NCBI GenBank assembly: GCA_002480495.1
Contig: DLCG01000009.1
Location: 150,473-214,472 of the forward strand
Direction: 5' to 3'
Length of the DNA: 64,000 nt
Source: Rhodobiaceae bacterium UBA7804
Lineage (GTDB): Bacteria > Pseudomonadota > Alphaproteobacteria > Parvibaculales > Parvibaculaceae
How positions within the stretch are numbered: the first letter of the stretch is position 1; every line of letters starts with the position of its first letter. A model generated the notes under the pieces. It searched no databases, was not told the origin of the DNA, and worked only from the letters and a program-made list of their open reading frames with translations. The translations under genes and the position numbers were made by a program. This document shows, one piece after another, positions 51,059-59,699 of this stretch.

Positions 51059-52266
51059 GATTTCGCTCCGGCCAGCGCGGCCTCGTCCGCAAGCCCCGCA
51101 TCAAGCTTCGCACAGGCGCGGCCTAGCTTCTCCATCGCCTCGTCGAGATGCCCTTCTTCTATGTTGAGCGGCGGCAGGAGGCGCACCACATTGTCGCCCG
51201 CGCCGACTGTCAGCATCTTTTCCTCGCGCAAGGCAGCGACCAGGTCAGTGTTCGTTATCCGGCACTTGATGCCGAGCATCAGCCCCTCGCCGCGCACGGC
51301 TTCGATCACGCGCGGGTATTGATCGGCAAGCATGGCGAGCTTCTGTCGAAGTTTCAGGCCCAGCATGTTCACATGCGGCAGAAAATTTTCGTCGAGCGCC
51401 ATTTCCATGACAGCGCTCGCAACCGCCATGGCAAGCGGGTTACCGCCAAAGGTCGAACCATGGGTACCTGCGACCATGCCGCGCGCCGCGGCCTCCGTGG
51501 CAAGGCAGGCCCCAACAGGGAAGCCGCCCCCAAGCGCCTTCGCAACGCCCATGATATCGGGCGCAATACCGGCAAGTTCATGCGCGAAGAGCTTGCCGGT
51601 ACGGCCGACACCCGTCTGCACCTCGTCGAGCACGAGAAGAATGCCCTTCTCGTCGCAAAGGGCGCGGATCGCGCGCAGCATTTCGTTCGGAATGACGCGG
51701 ATACCGCCCTCGCCCTGGATGGGCTCGATCAGGATGCCGGCTGTCGCGGGGCCGATCGCCGCCTCGAGCGCCTTCAAGTCCCCGAAGGGCACCTGCGGAA
51801 AGCCCAGCATGGCCGGACCGAAGCCTTCGAGATATTTCTTCTGGCCGCCGGCCGCGATGGTCGCGAGCGTCCGACCATGGAAAGCGCCTTCCATGGTGAT
51901 GAGTTCGTAGCGTTCCGGCGCGCCGCCCGCCGCGTGATATTTCCGCGCCATCTTGATCGCGCATTCGAGCGCCTCGGCGCCTGAATTCGTGAAAAAGACG
52001 GTGTCGGCGAATGTCGCCTCGACAAGCATGCGGGCGAGTTTTTCCTGGCCGGGAATGCGATAGATGTTGGAGGTGTGCCAGACCTTCTGCGCCTGCTCGG
52101 TCAGGGCGGCGACGAGGCGCGGATGCGCATGACCGAAGGCGTTGACGGCAATGCCGGCGCCGAAGTCAAGATAGCGCTCTCCCTTCGCGGTGATGAGGTA
52201 GGGGCCTTCGCCCCGTTCGAATTCAAGGTCGGCCCGCGCATAGGTCGGCAAAACAGGCGTAATCAC
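51055..52266 (-). CDS. argD: Acetylornithine aminotransferase
   Basis: A 403-residue class III PLP aminotransferase. VLDEVQTGVGRTGKLFAHE and the PLP Lys in GVAKALGGGFPVGA are clear, and the N-terminal YLDFGAGIAVNAFGHAHP is the family pattern. It transfers an amino group to N-acetylglutamate semialdehyde; it may also serve as succinyl-diaminopimelate aminotransferase. Starts with GTG at 52266, with AAGGA about eight bases upstream. First gene of the argD-argF-hslO unit. Confidence 0.94.
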   Translation of the reverse strand: MITPVLPTYARADLEFERGEGPYLITAKGERYLDFGAGIAVNAFGHAHPRLVAALTEQAQKVWHTSNIYRIPGQEKLARMLVEATFADTVFFTNSGAEALECAIKMARKYHAAGGAPERYELITMEGAFHGRTLATIAAGGQKKYLEGFGPAMLGFPQVPFGDLKALEAAIGPATAGILIEPIQGEGGIRVIPNEMLRAIRALCDEKGILLVLDEVQTGVGRTGKLFAHELAGIAPDIMGVAKALGGGFPVGACLATEAAARGMVAGTHGSTFGGNPLAMAVASAVMEMALDENFLPHVNMLGLKLRQKLAMLADQYPRVIEAVRGEGLMLGIKCRITNTDLVAALREEKMLTVGAGDNVVRLLPPLNIEEGHLDEAMEKLGRACAKLDAGLADEAALAGAKS

Positions 52267-52424
52267 GGAAATAGGTCCTTCTCAAAATCCCTGAGCAAAG
52301 CTGTTCGCGGAATGACGGAGAGAGCGCCGCAGACGTCTGGTGCGGCAGGCGGGTTCCGGCGGCCCGGCGAGACAGCAGTTTCCTGCAAGGCCCGGACGCT
52401 TCCCGCGTCCCGGCCCTCTCGCTG

Positions 52425-52472
52425 TCAGCCTCGTCGTTTCCCGCTCAGGATCATGACGATCACACCTTTCAT
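52425..52472 (-). CDS. Possible leader peptide upstream of argD
   Basis: An ATG at 52472 opens a 15-residue frame, MKGVIVMILSGKRRG, with tandem CGA Arg codons before the stop, 159 bases before argD. Downstream of it lies a strong imperfect hairpin (GGCCGGGACGC with GCGTCCGGGCC, about 52385-52414) but no T-run. A CCCCCC...GGGGG stem abuts the ATG. Arginine attenuation is a guess; such short frames arise by chance. Confidence 0.25.
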   Translation of the reverse strand: MKGVIVMILSGKRRG

Positions 52473-52522
52473 CCCCCGCTTCGGGGGGCTCCCCGCCGGT
52501 CCCCGGACCGGGCACCCAATAG

Positions 52523-52546
52523 AAAAAGCCGCCTGCAAGGGGCGGC
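52523..52546 (-). terminator. Intrinsic terminator of the ABC permease gene
   Basis: On the minus strand GCCGCC (52546-52541) pairs with GGCGGC (52533-52528) followed by TTTTT (52527-52523), 88 bases after the permease stop. Between here and argD (52266) only the leader-like frame and GC-rich hairpins are seen. Confidence 0.75.
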
Positions 52547-52633
52547 AGTTCGAGAAGCAAAGGAGTATTAGGGCGAGGGGCCAAGTCTGTCAATCTCGCG
52601 CACAGGCACGGCTTGAGCCCCCCGCAGCCTCCA

Positions 52634-53443
52634 TCACGCCTTCAGACGATAGCCCGTACGGAACAAGATGTGGCAGATCGTCCAGAGCACGGCATTGACG
52701 CCAAGCACGATGGCGATACCGGTCGCAATGGAACCATCCGCATGGCCCGTGATGCCATATCGGAAGCCGTCGATCAGGTAGAAGACAGGGTTCCACTTGG
52801 TCAGTTCATGGGCGAAATCGGGAAGCTGTGTCACCGAATAGAAGGTTCCCGACAGGAAAGTCAGGGGCAGGATCACGAAATTCGTCACCGCCTGCAGATG
52901 GTCGAACTTCTCGGACCAGATGCCACCCAGCACGCCGAGAAGCGCCAGCATAAGCGATGCGCCCACCGCGTAGAAAACGACCGCCCAGAGATGAGCAATT
53001 CCCATATGGACGAAGGGCAGCATGGCGACCGCCGTCACACAGCCGCAGACAACGCCGCGGGTGACGCCCGCCATGGCAATGCCGACATTGAGCTCGCCCG
53101 CGGAAAGCGGCGGCATCAGGACGTCCACGATATTGCCCTGGATCTTGGAGATCAGAATCGAGGAAGAGGTGTTTGCAAAGGCGTTCTGGATCATCGTCAT
53201 CATCACGAGGCCCGGCGCCAGAAACTCGATAAAGGGCACGCCATGAACATCGGGGCGGAACTTGCCGATGGCGAGTGCGAAAATCGCCAAATAGAGGAGC
53301 GTCGTGACGACCGGGGCGGCGACGGTCTGCGTCATCACCTTCCAGAAGCGGCGGACCTCCTTCACATAGAGCGTCCAGACGCCCAGCCAGTTGATCGCGC
53401 CAAAGCGACGGGTACCTTCCTGCGGATAGGGCGTGAGGCTCAT
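52634..53443 (-). CDS. ABC-2 type transporter permease
   Basis: A 269-residue, six-helix permease of the ABC-2 family. LGVWTLYVKEVRRFWKVMTQTVAAP begins the family domain, and ISKIQGNIVDVLMPPLSAGEL and FNPVFYLIDGFRYGITG-like text (WNPVFYLIDGFRYG) are close to E. coli YadH. Substrate unknown; YadG/YadH-type systems and drug or polysaccharide exporters are relatives. The ATPase gene is not adjacent. ATG at 53443 chosen because upstream codons are Arg/Pro-rich and not family-like. Confidence 0.85.
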   Translation of the reverse strand: MSLTPYPQEGTRRFGAINWLGVWTLYVKEVRRFWKVMTQTVAAPVVTTLLYLAIFALAIGKFRPDVHGVPFIEFLAPGLVMMTMIQNAFANTSSSILISKIQGNIVDVLMPPLSAGELNVGIAMAGVTRGVVCGCVTAVAMLPFVHMGIAHLWAVVFYAVGASLMLALLGVLGGIWSEKFDHLQAVTNFVILPLTFLSGTFYSVTQLPDFAHELTKWNPVFYLIDGFRYGITGHADGSIATGIAIVLGVNAVLWTICHILFRTGYRLKA

Positions 53444-53635
53444 GGGCGGTCTCTTCTCGGTTTCTCTTGCAATCCGGCGGGACATCCCCGGGGCATGAGG
53501 CATACGCCAGAGAAGCGGGGGGAGCAATAAAGGGGCATGGCCGCAAGTTCCTCGCGGCCTCTCCCATGTGAGGCTGCAAGAAGCCCTGAACAAGGGCGGA
53601 AACCCGTGGAAAACCCGCCAGCCCCGGCTCTTTTC

Positions 53636-53644
53636 TGTGGATAA
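53636..53644 (-). promoter_or_regulatory. DnaA box upstream of gcrA
   Basis: TGTGGATAA is the perfect complement of the DnaA-box consensus TTATCCACA, about 200 bases before the gcrA start. A related GTGGAAAA lies about 30 bases upstream. In Caulobacter DnaA activates gcrA transcription. The rest of the 53444-53847 gap holds no gene, only short palindromes. Confidence 0.65.
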
Positions 53645-53847
53645 GGCCCGCCGCTCCGGCACCGCAGGTTGCGGTTTTTGCCCCTGATATTGTATATTCT
53701 TCGTTAATGCCCACGAAATCTAGTGGCTGCCTCGGGGGTGCCACATACGGTCAGAGCCGGGCCGAAGTTCGCGGGCGATGCCGGGATCAGGCGGAAATCC
53801 GGGCATCCAACCGGGCCGGATGAGGCCCCGAAGGGGAAGGTAGGATC

Positions 53848-54363
53848 ATGTGGACCGATGAACGCGTGGAATTGCTGAAGAAGCTTTGGGCCGAAGGCCT
53901 GAGCGCCAGTCAGGTCGCCAAGCAGCTCGGCGGCGTGACGCGCAATGCCGTGATCGGCAAGGTGCACCGCCTCGGGCTTTCCGGACGGGCCATGCCGAGC
54001 CGCCCTGCCCGTACGCGGCCGCAGGCGCCCCGCACCTTGGTGCGCGGACGTCCCGATCCGCTGACGGCGGAGCCGCGCGAGGAGGAACGGCAGCACAGCC
54101 AGAGCGCCCAGAAGAGCGAAACGAACCCGATCGAGGAACGCGGTCTGGAGCCCGTGCAGCGGGCGACGGTGCTGACCTTGACCGAGCACACCTGCAAATG
54201 GCCCATCGGCGATCCGGGCCGGCCGGGCTTCCACTTCTGCGGCCGTGGCGCGGACCAGGGCTCGCCTTACTGCACCGAACATGCGCGCATGGCCTATCAG
54301 CCGGTGCAGGCGCGCCGGAACCGCGAGCGCGACAGGATGCGCAAGGATCGTCTCGTCAGCTAG
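53848..54363 (+). CDS. gcrA: GcrA cell-cycle regulator
   Basis: A 171-residue GcrA. The N-terminal HTH is canonical: MWTDERVELLKKLWAEGLSASQ then QLGGVTRNAVIGKVHRLGLSGR. A disordered Arg/Pro/Glu-rich linker leads to the C-terminal RNA-polymerase-binding region with CKWPIGDPG, FHFCGRGADQGSPYCTEH. GcrA associates with sigma70 and acts at promoters methylated by CcrM (GANTC). AAGGTAGG gives the ribosome site. A DnaA box lies upstream and a strong terminator follows. Confidence 0.95.
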   Translation: MWTDERVELLKKLWAEGLSASQVAKQLGGVTRNAVIGKVHRLGLSGRAMPSRPARTRPQAPRTLVRGRPDPLTAEPREEERQHSQSAQKSETNPIEERGLEPVQRATVLTLTEHTCKWPIGDPGRPGFHFCGRGADQGSPYCTEHARMAYQPVQARRNRERDRMRKDRLVS

Positions 54364-54418
54364 GAAGCAGAGAACAAGGGCTTCCCGGGGGCGAACCGGG
54401 GGGTACACGAGGGGAAGG

Positions 54419-54450
54419 AACCGGCATCCACAGAAAGTGGGTGCCGGTTT
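54419..54450 (+). terminator. Intrinsic terminator of gcrA
   Basis: CCGGCATCCAC (54421-54431) pairs with GTGGGTGCCGG (54437-54447) around AGAAA, followed by TTTT; one G-T pair. Confidence 0.85.
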
Positions 54451-54503
54451 TCCGTTTCGAGATTATGGAATCGGCGGAGAGCCTTCTGCTTCGGCGGATG
54501 CCC

Positions 54504-55325
54504 TCAGCTGTGGAACTGTTCGTCCAGCGAATAGCCTGCGGAGCGGACGGTGCGAATTGGGTCCTTTTCACCCTTCTCGTTCAGCGCCCTGCGAAGACGG
54601 CCGACATGCACGTCGACGGTTCGGGCCTCGACATAGACATCGGAGCCCCACACGGCGTCGAGAAGCTGCTCGCGGCTGAAGACGCGGCCGGGATGCTGAA
54701 TCAGATGATCGAGCAGACGGTATTCCGTGGGCCCAAGATGGACCTCGCGGTCGCCGCGGCGCACGCGATGGGCGGCGCGGTCGATGATGATATCGCCGAA
54801 GGTGACGAGATCCTCGGTCAGGGCGGGACGAATACGCCGCATGACCGCCCGGATACGGGCGAGAAGCTCCGTCATCGAGAAAGGCTTCGTGACATAGTCG
54901 TCCGCGCCGGTATCGAGGCCGCGAATACGGTCCGTCTCCTCGCCTCGCGCCGTGATCATGATGATCGGCACGTTGCGAGTCTCCGGCCGGCCGCGCAAGC
55001 GACGGCACAGTTCGATGCCGGAAAGTCCCGGCAGCATCCAGTCGAGCAGTATGAGATCGGGCGTCGTTTCGCGAATCATCAACGCCGCCTCCTCCCCATC
55101 GGAAGCGGCCAGAACCTTGTAGCCTTCCTTGTCGAGGTTGTACTGAAGGAGCGTCAGCAGCGCTTCCTCATCCTCGACGATCATGACTGTCGGTTTCATT
55201 CTGCGTTCGAACTGACTGCGATCGGATTGCGCGGCCTCCGCATCTTCGGCCGCCATCCGAATCTTCTCAATGCTTTCCATTGAAGCCTGACCCTGTTCGC
55301 CGCGGCGGGCAAGCGTTATTCCCAT
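54504..55325 (-). CDS. phoB: Phosphate regulon response regulator PhoB, N-terminally extended
   Basis: A 273-residue OmpR-family regulator. The receiver starts at about residue 45 (TVMIVEDEEALL), with phospho-Asp in LLDWMLPGLSG and Lys in YVTKPFSM; the winged helix ends the protein, with ARTVDVHVGRLRRALNEKG. The likely start is ATG at 55325, which has AGAGGAGG ten bases upstream and lies 16 bases after phoU. That adds about 42 residues (acidic, Gln/Arg-rich) not found in typical 229-residue PhoB, which would start at MKPTVMIVEDE. Last gene of the pho operon. Confidence 0.93.
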   Translation of the reverse strand: MGITLARRGEQGQASMESIEKIRMAAEDAEAAQSDRSQFERRMKPTVMIVEDEEALLTLLQYNLDKEGYKVLAASDGEEAALMIRETTPDLILLDWMLPGLSGIELCRRLRGRPETRNVPIIMITARGEETDRIRGLDTGADDYVTKPFSMTELLARIRAVMRRIRPALTEDLVTFGDIIIDRAAHRVRRGDREVHLGPTEYRLLDHLIQHPGRVFSREQLLDAVWGSDVYVEARTVDVHVGRLRRALNEKGEKDPIRTVRSAGYSLDEQFHS

Positions 55326-55341
55326 GGCAAAAATGCCTCCT

Positions 55342-56058
55342 CTAACTGCCGGTCTTCACCGTCGTCGTGCTGGTGGTGTCGCTTTTCGGGCGTTCGTCGC
55401 TCACCCATTCGCCGGTGACGAGATAGCTGACCGTCTCCGCGATATTGGTCGCATGATCGCCGATACGCTCGATGTTCTTGGCAACGAAGAGCAGATGCGT
55501 GGATACACCGATGGTCCGCGGGTCCTCCATCATGTAGGTCAGGAGTTCGCGGAAGACGGAGTTGTACATGGCGTCGATTTCCTCATCGTCACGCCAGACC
55601 TCCATCGCCGCCTGAGCTTCGCGGTTGGAATAGGCATCGAGCACATGCTTGAGCTGGCGCTGGGCGAGACGGCCCATGCGCGAGATTCCCTGGATGAGAC
55701 GGTTCGCCCCTTCGAAATCGTTCTGCAGCACGATGGCGCGCTTGGCGATGTTCTTCGCAAGGTCGCCGATGCGCTCAAGGTCGATCGAAATCTTGATCGC
55801 CGCAATCGCCTCGCGAAGGTCCGCCGCCATGGGCTGGCGCAGGGCGATCATGCGGATCGCATGAGCCTCGATCTCCGCTTCGAGCGTGTCGATGCGCTGA
55901 TCCTCCAGAATCGTACGCTCGGCGAGCTGCGAGTCCCGCCGGACAACCGCCTCAATCGCCGCCGAAAGCTGAGCTTCGGTAAGCCCGCCCATCTGGGCGA
56001 TGTTCGCGGACAGGGAGTCGAGCTCTTCCTGAAAGGATTTCACGGTGTGCTGGGTCAC
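55342..56058 (-). CDS. phoU: Phosphate transport regulator PhoU
   Basis: A 238-residue, two-bundle all-helical protein. Each half has the PhoU metal-binding-type motif: DLERIGDLAKNIAKRA in the first and NIERIGDHATNIAETV in the second. It restrains PhoR and Pst transport when phosphate is plentiful. The GTG at 56058 has AGGAG at eight bases and gives MTQHTVKSF, the normal length; an ATG at 56082 has no such site. Confidence 0.95.
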   Translation of the reverse strand: MTQHTVKSFQEELDSLSANIAQMGGLTEAQLSAAIEAVVRRDSQLAERTILEDQRIDTLEAEIEAHAIRMIALRQPMAADLREAIAAIKISIDLERIGDLAKNIAKRAIVLQNDFEGANRLIQGISRMGRLAQRQLKHVLDAYSNREAQAAMEVWRDDEEIDAMYNSVFRELLTYMMEDPRTIGVSTHLLFVAKNIERIGDHATNIAETVSYLVTGEWVSDERPKSDTTSTTTVKTGS

Positions 56059-56095
56059 GCCCAATTCTCCTGTTGACCTCATGGAGCCTGTCCGC

Positions 56096-56956
56096 TCAAC
56101 CGAAGCGGCCGGTAATGTAATCCTGCGTGCGCTGATCGGTCGGATTGGTGAACATCTTCTCCGTCTCGTCGACCTCGATGAGCTTGCCGAGATGGAAGAA
56201 GGCTGCTTTCTGCGAAACGCGGGCCGCCTGTTGCATGGAATGCGTCACGATGACGATCGTGTACTGCTCGCGCAGTTCGTCGATCAGCTCCTCGACCTTT
56301 GCCGTCGCGATCGGGTCGAGCGCCGAGCAGGGTTCGTCCATCAGGATGACATCGGGATTGACCGCAATCGCCCGGGCAATGCAGAGACGCTGCTGCTGGC
56401 CGCCCGAGAGACCCGTTCCAGGTTCGTGCAAACGATCCTTCACCTCGTTCCACAAACCAGCACGTGAAAGGCTCGTCTCGACGATCTGATCCATGGCCGA
56501 ACCATTCTTGGCAACCCCATGAATGCGGGGGCCATAGGCGATATTGTCGTAAATCGACTTCGGGAAAGGATTGGGCTTCTGGAACACCATACCCACACGC
56601 GCCCGAAGCAGAACGGGGTCGATCTTCGGATCGTAGATGTTTGCTCCATCAATCTCGATCGTACCCGTGACGCTGCAGATATCGATCGTATCGTTCATCC
56701 GGTTGATGCAGCGCAGGAAGGTCGACTTGCCGCAGCCCGAAGGCCCGATGAACGCCATGACCTGACGTGCCGGAATATCGATGGAGACGTCGAAAAGCGC
56801 TTGCTTCTCTCCGTAGAAAACCGAGACGTTCGTGGCCGCAATCTTGGTCTCGTTCCCGGCGCGCGCAGAGGTAGCCGCCTTCGCCAGAGTGCCCGCATCT
56901 TCCGCTGTCTTGTTCATGATCATTCCTGACGCTTCAGTGGTATCCAGCGTTGTCAT
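56096..56956 (-). CDS. pstB: Phosphate ABC transporter ATPase PstB
   Basis: A 286-residue ATPase. Walker A is GPSGCGKST, signature LSGGQQQRLCIARA, Walker B VILMDEPCSALDP, and the switch His is in VTHSMQQAAR. About 30 residues precede the domain. ATG at 56956 lies one base after the pstA stop. Confidence 0.97.
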   Translation of the reverse strand: MTTLDTTEASGMIMNKTAEDAGTLAKAATSARAGNETKIAATNVSVFYGEKQALFDVSIDIPARQVMAFIGPSGCGKSTFLRCINRMNDTIDICSVTGTIEIDGANIYDPKIDPVLLRARVGMVFQKPNPFPKSIYDNIAYGPRIHGVAKNGSAMDQIVETSLSRAGLWNEVKDRLHEPGTGLSGGQQQRLCIARAIAVNPDVILMDEPCSALDPIATAKVEELIDELREQYTIVIVTHSMQQAARVSQKAAFFHLGKLIEVDETEKMFTNPTDQRTQDYITGRFG

Positions 56957-56957
56957 G

Positions 56958-58250
56958 TCACCACCTTCTTTCAAACCGTTTACGCATGTAAATCGCTATA
57001 GCGTTCATGCAGACAAGAAACCCGAGCAGAACAATGATGGCGGCAGATGTGCGCGAGGTGAAACCGCGCTCAGGGCTGTCCGCCCAGATGTAAATCTGCG
57101 TCGGCAGTGCGGTCGAGGGATTGAACATGCTGTCGGGCGCGGCAGTGATGAAGGCGTTCATACCAATCAGGAGCAGCGGCGCCGTTTCGCCGAGCGCCTG
57201 GGCAAGCCCGATGATGGTGCCCGTCAGGATGCCGGGCATGGCGAGCGGCAGAACGTGATGTCCTACCGTCTGCATCTTCGACGCGCCAACCCCGATTGCC
57301 GCTTCGCGTATCGACGGCGGTACCGCTTTCAACGCCGCGCGTGTCGCGATGATGATCGTCGGCAGCGTCATCAGTGAAAGAACCAAGCCGCCGACAATCG
57401 GCGCCGACCGGGGCATGCCAAAGAAATTGAGAAAGACGGCAAGTCCCAGAAGGCCGAACACGATGGAGGGAACGGCGGCGAGATTGTTGATATTGACCTC
57501 GATGAGATCGGTCAGCCGGTTCTTCGGCGCAAACTCCTCGAGATAGACCGCGGCGGAAATGCCGACGGGAAAGCTCACAAGAAAGCAGATCAGCAGCGCG
57601 TAGAAGGAACCCACCAGCGCGCCCCACAATCCGGCAAGTTCGGGGAAGCGGCTGTCGGCGTTGAAAATCATGCCCCAGTTGAGCGGCGCGGAGATGCGGC
57701 CCTGCTCAACCAATCGATCATACCAGCCGATCTGCTCGTCGCTGACGCGACGCTGGTCTCTCGGCAGGTCACGGTCGATGACGCCTTTATGAAGCTGGTC
57801 TCCGATATCCGAAAGCGGAAAGGTGATCGCGAAGGCCTGGCCGATCAGGGAGGGGTCGGAAACCACCTTGTCCCTGAGAGCGTACTGACCGCCATTGCTG
57901 AAAAGTTGCCGCAACTCCCTCTTTTCTCGCGGGGTATCAACCTCGGGAAAGATGCGCGCAATCGACTCGTTCAGTATCTTCTGGTAGCTGCCGCCGCGCG
58001 GGTCCGACGGGTCGACCGCACCCTCCGGCACCACCACATCGAGCGTGACCATGGTCTGCGTCACGGCAGGCGCCGCCGTGATCAAAATTGTTCCGACAAG
58101 CGTCGCCAGCATACCCAGCGCGAAGACAATGGCAGCGATGCCATAAGCACGCAGACGCTTGTCGGCGGCGTGCCTGCGGCTGAGCTTCGCATCCTTTTCG
58201 TACCAGGCGCGGCGCTTCGGTTCTCCCGGTCTTGCAGTTGTATCACTCAT
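56958..58250 (-). CDS. pstA: Phosphate ABC transporter permease PstA
   Basis: A 430-residue permease, much longer than E. coli PstA (296). The first helix (about 37-60) is followed by a soluble periplasmic segment of about 150 residues, DUF3333 type (VVVPEGAVDPSDPRGGSYQK onward), before the five-helix permease core with the EAA-loop segment SIREAAIGVGASKMQTV. The ATG overlaps pstC by eight bases. The extension is typical of alphaproteobacteria. Confidence 0.95.
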   Translation of the reverse strand: MSDTTARPGEPKRRAWYEKDAKLSRRHAADKRLRAYGIAAIVFALGMLATLVGTILITAAPAVTQTMVTLDVVVPEGAVDPSDPRGGSYQKILNESIARIFPEVDTPREKRELRQLFSNGGQYALRDKVVSDPSLIGQAFAITFPLSDIGDQLHKGVIDRDLPRDQRRVSDEQIGWYDRLVEQGRISAPLNWGMIFNADSRFPELAGLWGALVGSFYALLICFLVSFPVGISAAVYLEEFAPKNRLTDLIEVNINNLAAVPSIVFGLLGLAVFLNFFGMPRSAPIVGGLVLSLMTLPTIIIATRAALKAVPPSIREAAIGVGASKMQTVGHHVLPLAMPGILTGTIIGLAQALGETAPLLLIGMNAFITAAPDSMFNPSTALPTQIYIWADSPERGFTSRTSAAIIVLLGFLVCMNAIAIYMRKRFERRW

Positions 58251-59622
58251 AGCGTTCCCGATAGCGCTTGACGACCTGGAGCGCGGCGATATTGAGCACC
58301 AGCGTCGAGATGAAAAGAACAAGGCCGAGGCCGAAAGCGGCTAGAGTCTTGGGGCTGTCGAATTCTGTATCGCCTATCAGCAAGGTTACGATCTGCACGG
58401 TAACCGTGGTGACACCTTCCAAGGGATTTGCCGTCAGCGTCGCCGTCAAACCCGCCGCCATGACAACGATCATGGTTTCGCCGATGGCCCGGCTTACAGC
58501 CAGAAGAACACCGCCGACGATGCCCGGCAGCGCAGCAGGCAGCAGAACCTGGCGGATCGTTTCCGCCTTCGTTGCGCCCAGCGCATAGGCGCCATCTCTC
58601 ATGGACTGAGGAACGGCGGTAATCGCGTCGTCGGAGAAGGATGAAATGAAGGGGATGATCATGATCCCCATGACACCGCCTGCGGCCAGTGCGCTGTTCG
58701 ACGCGACATCGAGGCCGAGCGACATCCCGAACTCACGGATGAAGGGTGCGACCGTCAGAACGGCGAAGAAACCATAAACGATGGTCGGAATGCCCGCGAG
58801 AATTTCGAGCAACGGCTTGACGACGGAACGGACCTTCTTGTCTGCATATTCCACGAGATAGATCGCCGAAAAGAGACCGACGGGTATCGCAACAAACATG
58901 GCGATCGCGCTGATGAAGATCGTGCCCCAGAACACCGGGACCGCGCCGAATGCGCCTGTGGAGGCCACCTGATCCGCGCGGATAGGAGTTTGCGGACTCC
59001 AGTTCATACCGAAGAGAAATTCCGTGACGGGTACGCGCGCAAAGAACACGAGACTCTCGATGACGAGAGAAAGGATAATCCCGATCGTCGTCAGAATGGC
59101 GAGGATGGAGCAGACGATAAGCAGCCAACGCAGGATACCGTCAACCTTGTTTCGCGCACGAAAGTCCGGAGAGAGCCGGCTACGCGCGAATGCCAAACCG
59201 CCTACGGCCGCTGCCAACGTACAGGCGATCAGCGCCAGCGAGGCAGTATCCTTCAGCGACTGATAGCGCGCAGCGGCATCGAGAACGGCCTGCGTCGGCG
59301 TACCGAAAACCCTGCCGGCGGCGACATTCTTGATCTCACCAAGGACCAGCGAAATTCGTGCAGGCGTTGCCCCTTCCGTCATATGCGACGGAAGCCCCGC
59401 AAGCAGAAGTTGATCGACAACCGTGCTTTGCGCTGCCAGCCAAACGAGAACCAGGAGGAATGCAGGCAGACCGCACCAGAGTGCGATGTAGTAGCCGTGA
59501 TAGGCCGGAATGGAGTGAAGGTTTTTTCCTGCCGTCTTGAGACCCGATGCATTGGCACGGCCCAGCAGATACCCAACCATGGCAAGCGCCAGGATGATTG
59601 CAAAGAGCAGGGACAAGGACAT
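58243..59622 (-). CDS. pstC: Phosphate ABC transporter permease PstC
   Basis: A 459-residue permease. The core has SMRDGAYALGATKAETIRQ, the EAA-like loop that docks on PstB, and AVSRAIGETMIVVMAAG. An N-terminal extension with two further helices and a soluble section makes it about 140 residues longer than E. coli PstC. It follows pstS across a hairpin. Confidence 0.94.
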   Translation of the reverse strand: MSLSLLFAIILALAMVGYLLGRANASGLKTAGKNLHSIPAYHGYYIALWCGLPAFLLVLVWLAAQSTVVDQLLLAGLPSHMTEGATPARISLVLGEIKNVAAGRVFGTPTQAVLDAAARYQSLKDTASLALIACTLAAAVGGLAFARSRLSPDFRARNKVDGILRWLLIVCSILAILTTIGIILSLVIESLVFFARVPVTEFLFGMNWSPQTPIRADQVASTGAFGAVPVFWGTIFISAIAMFVAIPVGLFSAIYLVEYADKKVRSVVKPLLEILAGIPTIVYGFFAVLTVAPFIREFGMSLGLDVASNSALAAGGVMGIMIIPFISSFSDDAITAVPQSMRDGAYALGATKAETIRQVLLPAALPGIVGGVLLAVSRAIGETMIVVMAAGLTATLTANPLEGVTTVTVQIVTLLIGDTEFDSPKTLAAFGLGLVLFISTLVLNIAALQVVKRYRERYE

Positions 59623-59660
59623 TACACACCTTCAGGGAGAGCCATACGGCTTCGGAGAAG

Positions 59661-59690
59661 AAACCACCCGGCGCCTTTAGCGCCGGGTGG
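59661..59690 (-). terminator. Hairpin between pstS and pstC
   Basis: GCGCCGGGTGG and CCACCCGGCGC (59664-59674 with 59680-59690) form an 11-bp stem over a five-base loop on the minus strand, followed by TTTCTT. It is a partial terminator or stabilising stem that could keep pstS mRNA more abundant than the rest. Confidence 0.7.
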
Positions 59691-59699
59691 TCCAGTTCA

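Noticed and set aside
52634..53443. A partner ATPase for the ABC-2 permease in adjacent sequence
   Set aside because: The neighbouring frames on both sides are argD and gcrA; no Walker motif is present near the permease.
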